In this document: piece by piece, positions 27,204 to 35,205 of the stretch | Numbering within the stretch: position 1 is the first letter of the stretch | Layout of the letters: each line of letters starts with the position of its first letter | Source: Simplicispira lacusdiani | Lineage (GTDB): Bacteria > Pseudomonadota > Gammaproteobacteria > Burkholderiales > Burkholderiaceae_C | Length of the DNA: 64,000 bases | Assembly (NCBI RefSeq): GCF_003604195.1 | Contig: NZ_QXGR01000007.1 | Coordinates: 62,001-126,000 of the forward strand | Direction: 5' to 3' | Translations under genes and position numbers: made by a program | Notes under the pieces: generated by a model | The model's input: the letters and a program-made list of their open reading frames with translations, nothing else | Told to the model about the DNA's origin: nothing | Database searches by the model: none

Positions 27204-28103
27204 ATGACACACAAACTGACGCCCGGCACGGCGGCGTTGCTGGTGCTCGCGCCGCTGCTGTGGGCCGGCAATGCCGTGGTGGGCCGGCTGGTGCACGAGC
27301 TGGTGCCGCCGCTCACGCTCAACTTCCTGCGCTGGGTGCTGGCCTTCGCGCTGCTGCTGCCCCTGGCGCATGGCGTGCTGCGCCCGGGCAACCCCCTCTG
27401 GGCGCACTGGCGCCGCTATGCGCTGCTGGGGCTGCTGGGCATCGGCCTGTACAACGCCCTGCAGTACATGGCGCTGCAGACTTCCACGCCGATCAATGTG
27501 ACGCTGGTCGGTTCGAGCATGCCGGTGTGGATGCTGGCCGTGGGCGCGGTGTTCTTTGGCGTTTCCGTCACGCGGCGCCAGTTTGCCGGAGCCGCGCTGT
27601 CGATGGCCGGCGTGCTGCTGGTGCTCAGCCGGGGCGAGTGGAGCCAGTTGCTGGCGCTGCGCCTGGTGCTGGGCGATGTGTTCATGCTGCTGGCCACCAT
27701 TTCGTGGGCCTTCTACAGCTGGCTGCTGGTGCGCACCAGCGAGCCCGCCAGCGTGCGCGCCGACTGGGCGGCCTTCCTCATGGCCCAACTGGTGTTCGGC
27801 CTGGGCTGGTCCGGCTCGCTCGCGGGCCTGGAGTGGGCCAGCGGCCGCACGCACATCGCCTGGGGCTGGCCGCTGGCGGCGGCGCTGGCCTTCATCGCCG
27901 TGGGGCCGGCGGTGGTGGCCTACCGCTGCTGGGGCGTGGGCGTGCAGCGCGCCGGGCCGGCGGTGGCGGGGTTCTTCTCCAACCTCACGCCGCTGTTCGC
28001 CGCGCTGATGTCGGCCGCCTTCCTGGGCGAGCCGCCGCGCCTGTTCCACGCGCTGGCGTTCGCGCTCATCGTGGGCGGGATCGTGGTGTCCTCACGCCGC
28101 TGA
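27204..28103 (+). CDS. EamA/DMT-family exporter
   Basis: 299 aa with ten membrane helices in two EamA halves (LLVLAPLLWAGNAVVGRLVH, and the second starting ALRLVLGDVFMLLATISWAF). The conserved N-terminal ALLWAGNAVVGR pattern and the GFFSNLTPLFAALMSAAFLG end segment are typical. Substrate unknown (metabolite or drug efflux). TACAGT lies exactly 6 bases before the ATG, with no Shine-Dalgarno, so the transcript may be leaderless. Its 3' end overlaps the convergent GGDEF-EAL gene by 12 bases. Confidence 0.88.
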   Translation: MTHKLTPGTAALLVLAPLLWAGNAVVGRLVHELVPPLTLNFLRWVLAFALLLPLAHGVLRPGNPLWAHWRRYALLGLLGIGLYNALQYMALQTSTPINVTLVGSSMPVWMLAVGAVFFGVSVTRRQFAGAALSMAGVLLVLSRGEWSQLLALRLVLGDVFMLLATISWAFYSWLLVRTSEPASVRADWAAFLMAQLVFGLGWSGSLAGLEWASGRTHIAWGWPLAAALAFIAVGPAVVAYRCWGVGVQRAGPAVAGFFSNLTPLFAALMSAAFLGEPPRLFHALAFALIVGGIVVSSRR

Positions 28104-30761
28104 CGGCGGCCGCGCGGCGACCAGAACGGCCTCCAGCGCCTCCGCCGGCATGGGCCGGCCCAGCAGGTAGCCCTGGTACTGGACGCAGCCGTGGCGCGCC
28201 AGGAAGTCCTTCTGCTCCTGGGTTTCCACGCCCTCGGCGATCACTTCCAGATCGAGGTTGCGCGCCATGCCGATGATGGTCTGCACGATCACGTCGTCGG
28301 TGGCCCGCGCGCCCAGGTTGCGCACGAAGGACTGGTCGATCTTGAGCTGGTGCAGCGGCAGCCGCGTGAGGTAGGCCAGCGAGGAATAGCCCGTGCCGAA
28401 ATCGTCCACCGAGAAACGCACGCCCTTGGTGCGCAGTTGGTGCATCTTGCCGATGGCATCGTCCACGTTGTCGAGCACCAGCGACTCGGTCAGCTCCAGC
28501 GTCAGCAGGTGCGCGCGCGCGCCCGTTTCCTGCAGGGTCTCGGTGACCTGGCGCACGAAATCGATCTGGCGGAACTGGCGCGCGCTCACGTTCACCGACA
28601 GCTGCAGGTGGCTGCCGTGGGGCTGCTCCTGCCAGCGCGCCAATTGCTCGCAGGCCGTGCGCAGCACCCATTGGCCGATGCGCAGGATCAGGTCGCTCTC
28701 CTCGGCCACGGCGATGAACTGCGCGGGCGAGACCATGCCGCGCTCCGGATGCACCCAGCGCAGCAGCACCTCGGCGCCGACGATGCCGCCCTCCAGCGTG
28801 AACTGCGGCTGGTAGTGCAGGGTGAACTGGCCCTGCGCCAGCGCCTCGCGCAGGTCGGCCTCCAGTTGCGCGCGGTCGTTGATGGCCACCTGCATGCGCG
28901 GGTCGAAAAAGCACAGCCCGTTGCCGCGCTTCGCCTTCACCTGGTACATCGCGATGTCGGCCTGCTTGAGCAGCTCCGTCGCCGTCTGCAGGGTGGTGCC
29001 GAACAGGGTGGCGCCGATGCTGCCGCTGTTCTGGTGGGAGTGCGGGCCGAGCACGTAGGGCTCGGAGAGGCTGCGCAGGATCTTCTCGCCAATGCGCTGG
29101 GCAAGCCGTGCCGCCTCCTCGCCGTGGGGCGCCAGTTCGTTGAGCATGATGACGAATTCATCGCCGCCGAGCCGGGCCACGGTGTCGGCGACGCGCACGC
29201 AGGCCCGCAGGCGCTGCGCCACCTGCTGCAGCAGCTCGTCGCCCACCTCGTGGCCCAGCGTGTCGTTGAGGGCCTTGAAATGGTCGAGGTCGAGGAACAG
29301 CAACGCGCCCAGTTGGCCCGTGCGCTGGGCCAGCACGCTGGCCTGGCTCAGCCGGTCGAGCAGCAGGCGCCGGTTGGGCAGCCCGGTCAGCGGGTCGTAG
29401 AAGGCCAGGCTTTCGATTTCGGCGTTGGCGCGGCGCAGGTCGGTGACATCGTGGTAGGTGATCACCAGGCCGCCCTCGGGCGTGGGCCGCTCCAGGATCT
29501 GGATGCAACGCCCATCGGGCGTCTGCTGCTCGTGCGTACCGATGGACTGGCGCTGCCGGACCAGGCGCTGCTCCACCCACTGCTGGTGCTCGGCCTTGCT
29601 GCCCTCGGGCAGATGGTGGGCCACGGTCATTTCCAGGACCTTGCGGAACGGCATCTGCTCGGCCATCGTGCCGGCCATCCACGGGAAGATCTCCTCGAAG
29701 CGGCGGTTCCAGTGCTGCACCCGGTGCCGGTGGTCCAGCAGCAGGAAGCCGCTCACCATGGATTCCAGCGCCTGGTCCAGCATGGTCTTGGAGCGGGCCA
29801 TGTCCTGGCGCGCCGCCGTGATGCGCTGAAAGTAGGCCTGCACCATCACGCCCGCCCCGAGCAGCATCAGGCAGAACATGAGGGCAACAGCGCCGATCGC
29901 GTTGCGCTCCTTGTGCCAGTCGCGCAGCGCGGCGGACAGGGGCAGGCTCGCGGAGATGCGCAGGCCCTGGTAGATGAGGGGGCGCGCCAGCACGAACGCC
30001 GGCTCCCGGCTCAGGCGCGCGGGGGTCTCCCAAGCCTGCTCAGCCCGCTCCTTCGGAACCTCGGTGGGCTGCAGCCGCGCGCCGTCGCCCAGGTCGGGGA
30101 TGGACAGGAGCAGGCGGCCGTCGTTCCGCTCCAGCACCACCTCCAGCCCGGCGAGGTCGGCGCCCTGCATCAGCACCGCCGCCAGCTTGGACAGGGGCAC
30201 CTCCGCCACCATCACCAGCCGAGCGCCGTTGGCCACCTTCAGGGTGCGGGCAAGGTACAGGACGTTCTGGGTGCTGGCGAAGCTCACGGTCGGCGCGCTG
30301 ACCATCAGGTGGACGGCCGACGGCGACAGCACGGCCTGCAGGAATCCCGGCGGCAACTGCAGGACATACTGCGCGCCCGAGGCATCCGAGGACGCGAGCA
30401 CGCGGCCATCGGCGTCGAGCAGCGCGGTCATGCTCACCAGCAGGTTGCCGCGCGTGACAATGCCCAGCAGATTGCTGGCGGCGCTGGCGTCGATCCAGTC
30501 GGCCATGGAGGTGGACAGCCCCAGCAGGCTGTCCATGCCCGACAGCAGCAGGTCCACCGACAGAAAGCCGCGATTGATTCCCACCTCGGCCCCCGAGACG
30601 AAGCGCGTGACCTGCACCTCCCGATTCTCCAGCGCCGCTTGCCGCGTCGTCCACGCCAGCAGGCCCGCGGCGACGAGCAGCACCGCCAGGAACAGCGCGA
30701 CCACGGCCCAGACCATGGCCCGGACATGGGGCGTCGCGGGAGCGGGGGGCGTGGATTTCAT
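28092..30761 (-). CDS. Membrane-anchored PAS-GGDEF-EAL dual cyclic-di-GMP enzyme
   Basis: 889 aa. TM1 (residues ~15-37) and TM2 (~287-312) enclose a ~250-residue periplasmic sensor domain. A PAS domain (~330-440), GGDEF (~455-615) and EAL (~630-880) follow. The GGDEF signature ARLGGDEFVIML is intact and RVAD five residues upstream is a product-inhibition I-site. The EAL motif reads EVL (GAEVLLRW), but ELTES, DDFGTGYSSLAYL, LKIDQSF and VIAEGVETQEQ keep the metal and catalytic residues. So both synthesis and hydrolysis of c-di-GMP are plausible. The start overlaps the DctP stop by 4 bases (ATGA): the periplasmic binding protein is the likely input partner. Confidence 0.93.
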   Translation of the reverse strand: MKSTPPAPATPHVRAMVWAVVALFLAVLLVAAGLLAWTTRQAALENREVQVTRFVSGAEVGINRGFLSVDLLLSGMDSLLGLSTSMADWIDASAASNLLGIVTRGNLLVSMTALLDADGRVLASSDASGAQYVLQLPPGFLQAVLSPSAVHLMVSAPTVSFASTQNVLYLARTLKVANGARLVMVAEVPLSKLAAVLMQGADLAGLEVVLERNDGRLLLSIPDLGDGARLQPTEVPKERAEQAWETPARLSREPAFVLARPLIYQGLRISASLPLSAALRDWHKERNAIGAVALMFCLMLLGAGVMVQAYFQRITAARQDMARSKTMLDQALESMVSGFLLLDHRHRVQHWNRRFEEIFPWMAGTMAEQMPFRKVLEMTVAHHLPEGSKAEHQQWVEQRLVRQRQSIGTHEQQTPDGRCIQILERPTPEGGLVITYHDVTDLRRANAEIESLAFYDPLTGLPNRRLLLDRLSQASVLAQRTGQLGALLFLDLDHFKALNDTLGHEVGDELLQQVAQRLRACVRVADTVARLGGDEFVIMLNELAPHGEEAARLAQRIGEKILRSLSEPYVLGPHSHQNSGSIGATLFGTTLQTATELLKQADIAMYQVKAKRGNGLCFFDPRMQVAINDRAQLEADLREALAQGQFTLHYQPQFTLEGGIVGAEVLLRWVHPERGMVSPAQFIAVAEESDLILRIGQWVLRTACEQLARWQEQPHGSHLQLSVNVSARQFRQIDFVRQVTETLQETGARAHLLTLELTESLVLDNVDDAIGKMHQLRTKGVRFSVDDFGTGYSSLAYLTRLPLHQLKIDQSFVRNLGARATDDVIVQTIIGMARNLDLEVIAEGVETQEQKDFLARHGCVQYQGYLLGRPMPAEALEAVLVAARPPSAA

Positions 30762-31822
30762 GGATTCCCGGGCGTCGCCAGGCCGCGCGCGGGGCCGATG
30801 GTCTGGTTCCAGAGGTCGGCGCAGCGCTGGCCGCAGCGCTGCAGCCAGCGGGGCAGGACGGTGTCGCGGAAGATCTCCTGGCGCCGGCGTTCGTCCTGCG
30901 GCGACGCGGCCACCACCACCATGCGGCCCTTGCGGCCCGTGGCGCAGGCCGGTGCGCCGCTGTTGCAGGCCACGCCCTGGGCCGTGTCGCGCTCCGATTC
31001 CTCCCAGATCGATGCTTCGAGCCGGGGCAGCTCCTGGCGCAGCAGGGCCCGCAGGTCCGGTGGCAGCGCATCCCAGGCGGCGCGGTTGGCGCCGAACACG
31101 GCCAGCCCCCAGCTGATGGGCAGGGTGTGCAGGTGCGAGGTGATGGCGTGCAGCCCCAGGGTGTTGCCCGACATGGTGCCGGTGATGGCGCAGTCGATGC
31201 TGCCGGCCTCCATGCTCGCGACCACCTGGGCGAACGCCGTGTGCACGGGCACGGCGCCCAGGGCTCCCACGAAGTCGGCCTGGCCCGCCGAGGACACGCG
31301 CACGCGCCGGCCCGACAGGTCGGCCAGCCCGGCCAGCGGCCTGCGGCAGAACAGCACCTGCGCCGGGTACACGTAGAGCGCCAGCATCTCCACGCCCAGG
31401 TCCTGGCGCAGCGACATTTCGAGGTAGGGACGGAACGCCGCCACGCTGGACTTGAGGCTGGCCATGTCCGGGTTCAGCCCCGCCAGATCGATGGCCGTGT
31501 ACTGTGGAAACGAGCCGGTCAGCGTGCTCAGCAACGTGGTGCCGAACGGCACCACGCCCAGCTGCAGCATGCGCAGCATTTCATCGCCGGGCACGCCGGC
31601 GCGGTCGAAGGGCACGATCTCGGCCTTGAAGCGGCCGCCGCTCAGGCGTGTCAGCTCGCGGGACCAGAACGGCTCCTCCCAGCGGGTGTACTGGTTCACG
31701 CCGGCCAGGCCGCCCACCACGCGCAACGGCGTCTGCACCTGGGCCTGCGCCCCCCACCCGGCCAGCGCCAGCAGGCCCGCCGCCGCCAGCGGGCGCCAGC
31801 AGGGGCCAGGCCCGCGGGTCAC
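30758..31822 (-). CDS. Orphan TRAP-type (DctP) periplasmic solute-binding protein
   Basis: 354 aa. The signal peptide (PLAAAGLLALAGWGAQAQ) is followed by the DctP/TAKP fold: FKAEIVPFDRAGVPGDEMLR, the substrate-binding region DLSGRRVRVSSAGQADFVGA (conserved Arg) and MEAGSIDCAITGTMSGN. The GTG start at 31822 overlaps the SDR stop by 4 bases. No TRAP membrane subunits (DctQ/DctM) are in the window, so transport by this locus is unlikely. Coupling with the downstream GGDEF-EAL membrane enzyme suggests a sensory role. The C-terminus has extra cysteines (CNSGAPACATG, RCGQRCADLW) that could form disulfides. Confidence 0.88.
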   Translation of the reverse strand: MTRGPGPCWRPLAAAGLLALAGWGAQAQVQTPLRVVGGLAGVNQYTRWEEPFWSRELTRLSGGRFKAEIVPFDRAGVPGDEMLRMLQLGVVPFGTTLLSTLTGSFPQYTAIDLAGLNPDMASLKSSVAAFRPYLEMSLRQDLGVEMLALYVYPAQVLFCRRPLAGLADLSGRRVRVSSAGQADFVGALGAVPVHTAFAQVVASMEAGSIDCAITGTMSGNTLGLHAITSHLHTLPISWGLAVFGANRAAWDALPPDLRALLRQELPRLEASIWEESERDTAQGVACNSGAPACATGRKGRMVVVAASPQDERRRQEIFRDTVLPRWLQRCGQRCADLWNQTIGPARGLATPGNP

Positions 31823-32649
31823 AACGCCCCGGGGTACGCGCCGCCGTCGGCCAGCACGTTCTGCCCCGTGATGTAGCCGGCATGCACGCTGCACAGGAAG
31901 GCGCAGATGGCGCCGAATTCCTGTGGGGTGCCGAAGCGCCCCGCCGGGATGCTGGCCTGCTGCGCCGCGCGCACCTCCTGCACCGTGCGCCCGCTGCGCG
32001 CGGCGGCGGTGCCCATGGTGGCGGCCAGGCGGTCGGTGTCGAACTTGCCGGGCAGCAGGTTGTTGATGGTCACCCCCTTGGCCGCGATGCCGCCGCGCGC
32101 CGCGCCGGCGACGAAGCCGGTCAGGCCGCTGCGCGCGCCGTTGGACAGGCCCAGGATGTCGATCGGCGCCTTCACCGCGCTCGACGTGATGTTGACGATG
32201 CGCCCGAAGCCCCGCGCGGCCATGCCATCCACGGTGGCGCGGATCAGCTCGATCGGCGTGAGCATGTTGGCGTCCACGGCCTTGATCCAGTCCTCGCGCT
32301 CCCAGTCGCGGAAGTCGCCCGGCGGCGGGCCGCCGGCGTTGTTGACCACGATGTCGAAGTCGCGCCCCGGGCCGCCGGCCACGCCCAGCACGGCCGCGCG
32401 CCCCTCGGGCGTGGTGATGTCGGCCGCCACGGCCAGCACCACGGGATTTGAGCCATTTTGGCCTCCAGAGCCCATGGACTGTGCGCCAATAGCTATCAAA
32501 TCAGAAGCAGCCGCCTGCAGGGCCGGCGCCTGACGGGCATTGATGACGAGGTTCACGCCCTCGCGCACCAGCGCCTGCGCGCACCCGAGCCCCAGCCCCT
32601 TGCTGGCGCCGCACACCAACGCCCATTTGCCGGCAATACCCAAATCCAT
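31819..32649 (-). CDS. Atypical short-chain dehydrogenase lacking the Tyr-Lys pair
   Basis: 276 aa Rossmann protein. The cofactor motif is VCGASKGLGLGCAQAL and NNAG is present (FDIVVNNAGGPPPGD). After the Ser of ITSSAVKAPIDILGL the usual Y-x3-K is replaced by SNGAR. This is seen in a known divergent SDR subgroup whose activity is uncertain. The ATG at 32649 has GGGGA upstream. Residues ~79-92 (SMGSGGQNGSN region) come from a copy of the short in-frame repeat at 32447-32500. It is the first gene of the SDR-DctP-GGDEF/EAL operon and divergent from the SH3 gene. Confidence 0.85.
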   Translation of the reverse strand: MDLGIAGKWALVCGASKGLGLGCAQALVREGVNLVINARQAPALQAAASDLIAIGAQSMGSGGQNGSNPVVLAVAADITTPEGRAAVLGVAGGPGRDFDIVVNNAGGPPPGDFRDWEREDWIKAVDANMLTPIELIRATVDGMAARGFGRIVNITSSAVKAPIDILGLSNGARSGLTGFVAGAARGGIAAKGVTINNLLPGKFDTDRLAATMGTAAARSGRTVQEVRAAQQASIPAGRFGTPQEFGAICAFLCSVHAGYITGQNVLADGGAYPGAL

Positions 32650-32708
32650 AACAATCCCCTGGAGTAACACGCTGCTACAGTCAGCACGATCATAAGTGGA
32701 GAACCCCC

Positions 32709-33302
32709 ATGGCTTCATGGTTCAACCGAAGCGCCCTCACCGCCGCCCTGGTACTGGGATGGCTGGCCGCGCCCGCGCTGGCGCAGGATGCGGTCATCAA
32801 GCGCGCCACCGAGCTGCGCGAATCCCCCGCTGACTCCGCTACCAGCCTGGGCGCACTCGCCGCCGACAGCGCCGTGGCGCGCACCGGCGAGCGCAAGGGC
32901 TCCTGGGTGAAGGTTCGCACGCCCCAGGGCGCGGCCGGCTGGGTGCACATGTTCGACGTCGGCGCCCAGGCCGGCGCGGCGCCTGCCAGCGGCGGCAGCG
33001 CCACCACCGGTGGCCTGCGCAGCCTGGGCGGCCTGTTTGGCGGCAACAGCGGCAGCACCACCACGGCCACGGCCACCGTCGGCATCCGCGGCCTGAGCGC
33101 CGAGGACATCGCCAACGCCCAGCCCAACCCGGCCGCCGTGCAGCAGGCCGAGAAGCTGCGCATGAACGCCGACCAGGCACGCCAGTTCGCCGGCACGGCC
33201 GCGCTGCACGCCCAGCGCGTCGAGCCCCTGCCCGAACCGCCCCGCCCCGCGCCCACGGGCGGCGGCGGGCAGTTCAACCCCGACACCCAAAGTCCCAACT
33301 GA
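32709..33302 (+). CDS. Secreted SH3b-domain protein
   Basis: 197 aa. The signal peptide (ALTAALVLGWLAAPALAQ) is followed by one bacterial SH3 domain (~28-85: VIKRATELRESPADSATSLG, then GERKGSWVKVRTPQGAAGWV, HMFDVG). A Gly/Ser/Thr-rich linker with GGLRSLGGLFGGNSGS leads to a short helical end and a Pro-rich tail. The SH3b fold suggests cell-wall or protein binding in the periplasm. The M48 peptidase gene follows after 11 bases with its own similar GGGSKSSGGG-type N-terminal linker, so the pair likely works together. Confidence 0.8.
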   Translation: MASWFNRSALTAALVLGWLAAPALAQDAVIKRATELRESPADSATSLGALAADSAVARTGERKGSWVKVRTPQGAAGWVHMFDVGAQAGAAPASGGSATTGGLRSLGGLFGGNSGSTTTATATVGIRGLSAEDIANAQPNPAAVQQAEKLRMNADQARQFAGTAALHAQRVEPLPEPPRPAPTGGGGQFNPDTQSPN

Positions 33303-33313
33303 GGAGCGCCGCC

Positions 33314-34255
33314 ATGCGACTTCCCCCCCTGCTTTCCCGCGCCACGCTGGCCGCCACCGCCTGCGCGGCGGCGCTGGCCCTCGCGCCGGCCGCCAGCCAT
33401 GCCCAGAACATGCTGAACCTGCTGAACAACCTCGGCGGAGGCTCCAAGAGCTCGGGCGGCGGCCTGCTGGGCGCCGTGGTCGGCGGCAACACCGGCCAGG
33501 GCGAGGACCTCGTCAGCCTGCTCTCGCGCTCGGTCGAGAGCATCGACGAGCCGCGTGAGATCGAGATCGGCCGCCAGCTCGCCGCCGTGCTGCTGGGCAG
33601 CAAGCCCCTGCACCCCGACATGCAGTTGCAGCGCTACGTGAACCAGCTCGGCCGCTGGATCAGCCTGCAATCCGAGCGCCCCGGCCTGCCCTGGACCTTC
33701 ATCGTGCTCGACGACAAGGGCTACAACGCCTTCGCGGCGCCCGGCGGCTACATCTTCGTCACCAAGGGGCTGATCGACAGCTGCGCCGACGAGGCCGAGC
33801 TGGCCGGCATCCTGGCGCACGAGATTACCCATGTGACCGCCAAGCACCACCTGCACGCCATGCGCAAGACGGCGCAGTCGGGCGTGCTGACGCAGCTCGT
33901 GGCCTCGCAGATCAAGACCAACGCCGTGGGCAACCTCGTGGCCTCGCAGCTGTTCGCGCTGGGCCGCAACCTTTATGCACGCGGCCTGGACCAGACCGAC
34001 GAATACCACGCCGACCGTACCGGCGTGGCCCTGGCGGCGCGCGCCGGCTTCGACCCCTACGGCCTGGTGGCCGTGCTGCAGCAGCTGCGCACGGCCACGC
34101 CGGACAACCCCATGTTCACGCTGGCCCTGGCCACCCACCCACCAGCCCAGGCCCGGCTCGACCAACTGGAACAGGCCATGGGCAAGCGGCTCGACAAGTA
34201 CACAGGCACGCCGCCCGTGACCGTGGCGCAGCGCCTGGGCTCGCGCAAGAAGTGA
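33314..34255 (+). CDS. Periplasmic M48 metalloprotease (BepA-like)
   Basis: 313 aa. A signal peptide (LAATACAAALALAPAASHAQ) is followed by a Gly/Asn-rich segment. The peptidase domain has IEIGRQLAAVLLG, the zinc motif HEITH in GILAHEITHVTAKHHLHAM, and DQTDEYHADRTGVALAARAG (third ligand Glu). BepA/YfgC-type proteases degrade misfolded outer-membrane proteins such as LptD; the usual C-terminal TPR domain is absent here, so BepA itself is not claimed. Co-transcribed with the SH3b protein. Confidence 0.88.
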   Translation: MRLPPLLSRATLAATACAAALALAPAASHAQNMLNLLNNLGGGSKSSGGGLLGAVVGGNTGQGEDLVSLLSRSVESIDEPREIEIGRQLAAVLLGSKPLHPDMQLQRYVNQLGRWISLQSERPGLPWTFIVLDDKGYNAFAAPGGYIFVTKGLIDSCADEAELAGILAHEITHVTAKHHLHAMRKTAQSGVLTQLVASQIKTNAVGNLVASQLFALGRNLYARGLDQTDEYHADRTGVALAARAGFDPYGLVAVLQQLRTATPDNPMFTLALATHPPAQARLDQLEQAMGKRLDKYTGTPPVTVAQRLGSRKK

Positions 34256-34262
34256 GCAGCCG

Positions 34263-35189
34263 CTAGGGCGCGCCGCGCGCCGGCCGGGTGAAGACGAAGA
34301 TCCCGGCCAGCACCAGCACCGTGCCCGCCGCCACCCAGGGCGTGAACGGCTCGCCCAACACCACCGCCCCCAGGAGGATGGTGGACATCGGCCCCACCAT
34401 GCCCACCTGAGCGGCCGGTCCGGCGCCGATGCGCTCGATGGCCATCATCACCATCAGCACGGGCGCGGCGGTGCACAGCAGGGCGTTGACCACCGACAGC
34501 CCCACCACCTCGGGCGCCACCCAAGCAGCCGCCAGCGGGCGCAGCAGCGCGAACTGCAGCAGGCACAGCACGCAGGCCACGCTGGTGGCCAGGCCGACGA
34601 GGCGCAGCGAGCCCAGGCGCTGCACCAGTTCGCCGCTGTAGACCAGGTAGACGGCATAGCTCACGGCGCTGCCGAACACCAGCGCCGTGCCCCAGGCCAC
34701 GTCCGCGCCCTGCAGGTGCACCTCGCGGCCGAACACCAGCACCACGCCGCAGTAGCTCACGGCCATGCCCAGCGCCTGGCCCCAGCGGATGCCGCGCCCG
34801 TACACGGCCCAGCCCAGCAGCAGGACGATGGTCGGGTTGAGGTAGAGGATGAGCCGCTCCAGGCTGGCGCTGATGTAGGCCAGGCCGGCGAAATCGAGGT
34901 AGCTGGCGAGGTAGTAGCCCGAAAAACCCAGGCCCAGCACGCCAAGCCAATCCTTGCGCGTCAGTGGCGGCTGCCCCCGGCTGGCCCACCAGGCCATGGC
35001 CGCGAAGATGGGCAGCGCGAACAGCATGCGGTACATGATGAGCGTGACCGCGTCCACGCCATGGCGGTAGGCGAGCTTGACGATGATGGCCTTGGCGCTG
35101 AAGGCGATGGCGCCCAGCAGTGCCAGCACGATGCCGGACGCTCTTTTTTTAGGAGCTATCAGCGCTTGCTGTGATTGGCTTTGACTCAC
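34263..35189 (-). CDS. EamA/DMT-family exporter
   Basis: 308 aa with ten helices (GIVLALLGAIAFSAKAIIVK, and the second EamA half DVAWGTALVFGSAVSYAVYL). Substrate unknown. The GTG start at 35189 lacks a good ribosome-binding site. The N-terminal ~15 residues (SQSQSQQALIAPKKR) are encoded by a copy of the short AT-rich repeat (35145-35190: AGCTATCAGCGCTTGCTGTG), so the start region looks repeat-derived. A longer upstream frame enters the ggt gene and is rejected. Confidence 0.85.
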   Translation of the reverse strand: MSQSQSQQALIAPKKRASGIVLALLGAIAFSAKAIIVKLAYRHGVDAVTLIMYRMLFALPIFAAMAWWASRGQPPLTRKDWLGVLGLGFSGYYLASYLDFAGLAYISASLERLILYLNPTIVLLLGWAVYGRGIRWGQALGMAVSYCGVVLVFGREVHLQGADVAWGTALVFGSAVSYAVYLVYSGELVQRLGSLRLVGLATSVACVLCLLQFALLRPLAAAWVAPEVVGLSVVNALLCTAAPVLMVMMAIERIGAGPAAQVGMVGPMSTILLGAVVLGEPFTPWVAAGTVLVLAGIFVFTRPARGAP

Positions 35190-35205
35190 TTTTTGTCTAA
35201 ATTTT

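Noticed and set aside
26136..28049. Extended quinone oxidoreductase (637 codons)
   Set aside because: The N-terminal extension overlaps the divergent EamA gene antisense; the good Shine-Dalgarno and conserved start are at 27119.
28191..31376. A 1061-codon plus-strand open frame
   Set aside because: Shadow of the GGDEF-EAL and DctP genes in high-GC DNA; composition (His/Gln/Arg/Gly) and lack of any motif mark it as non-coding.
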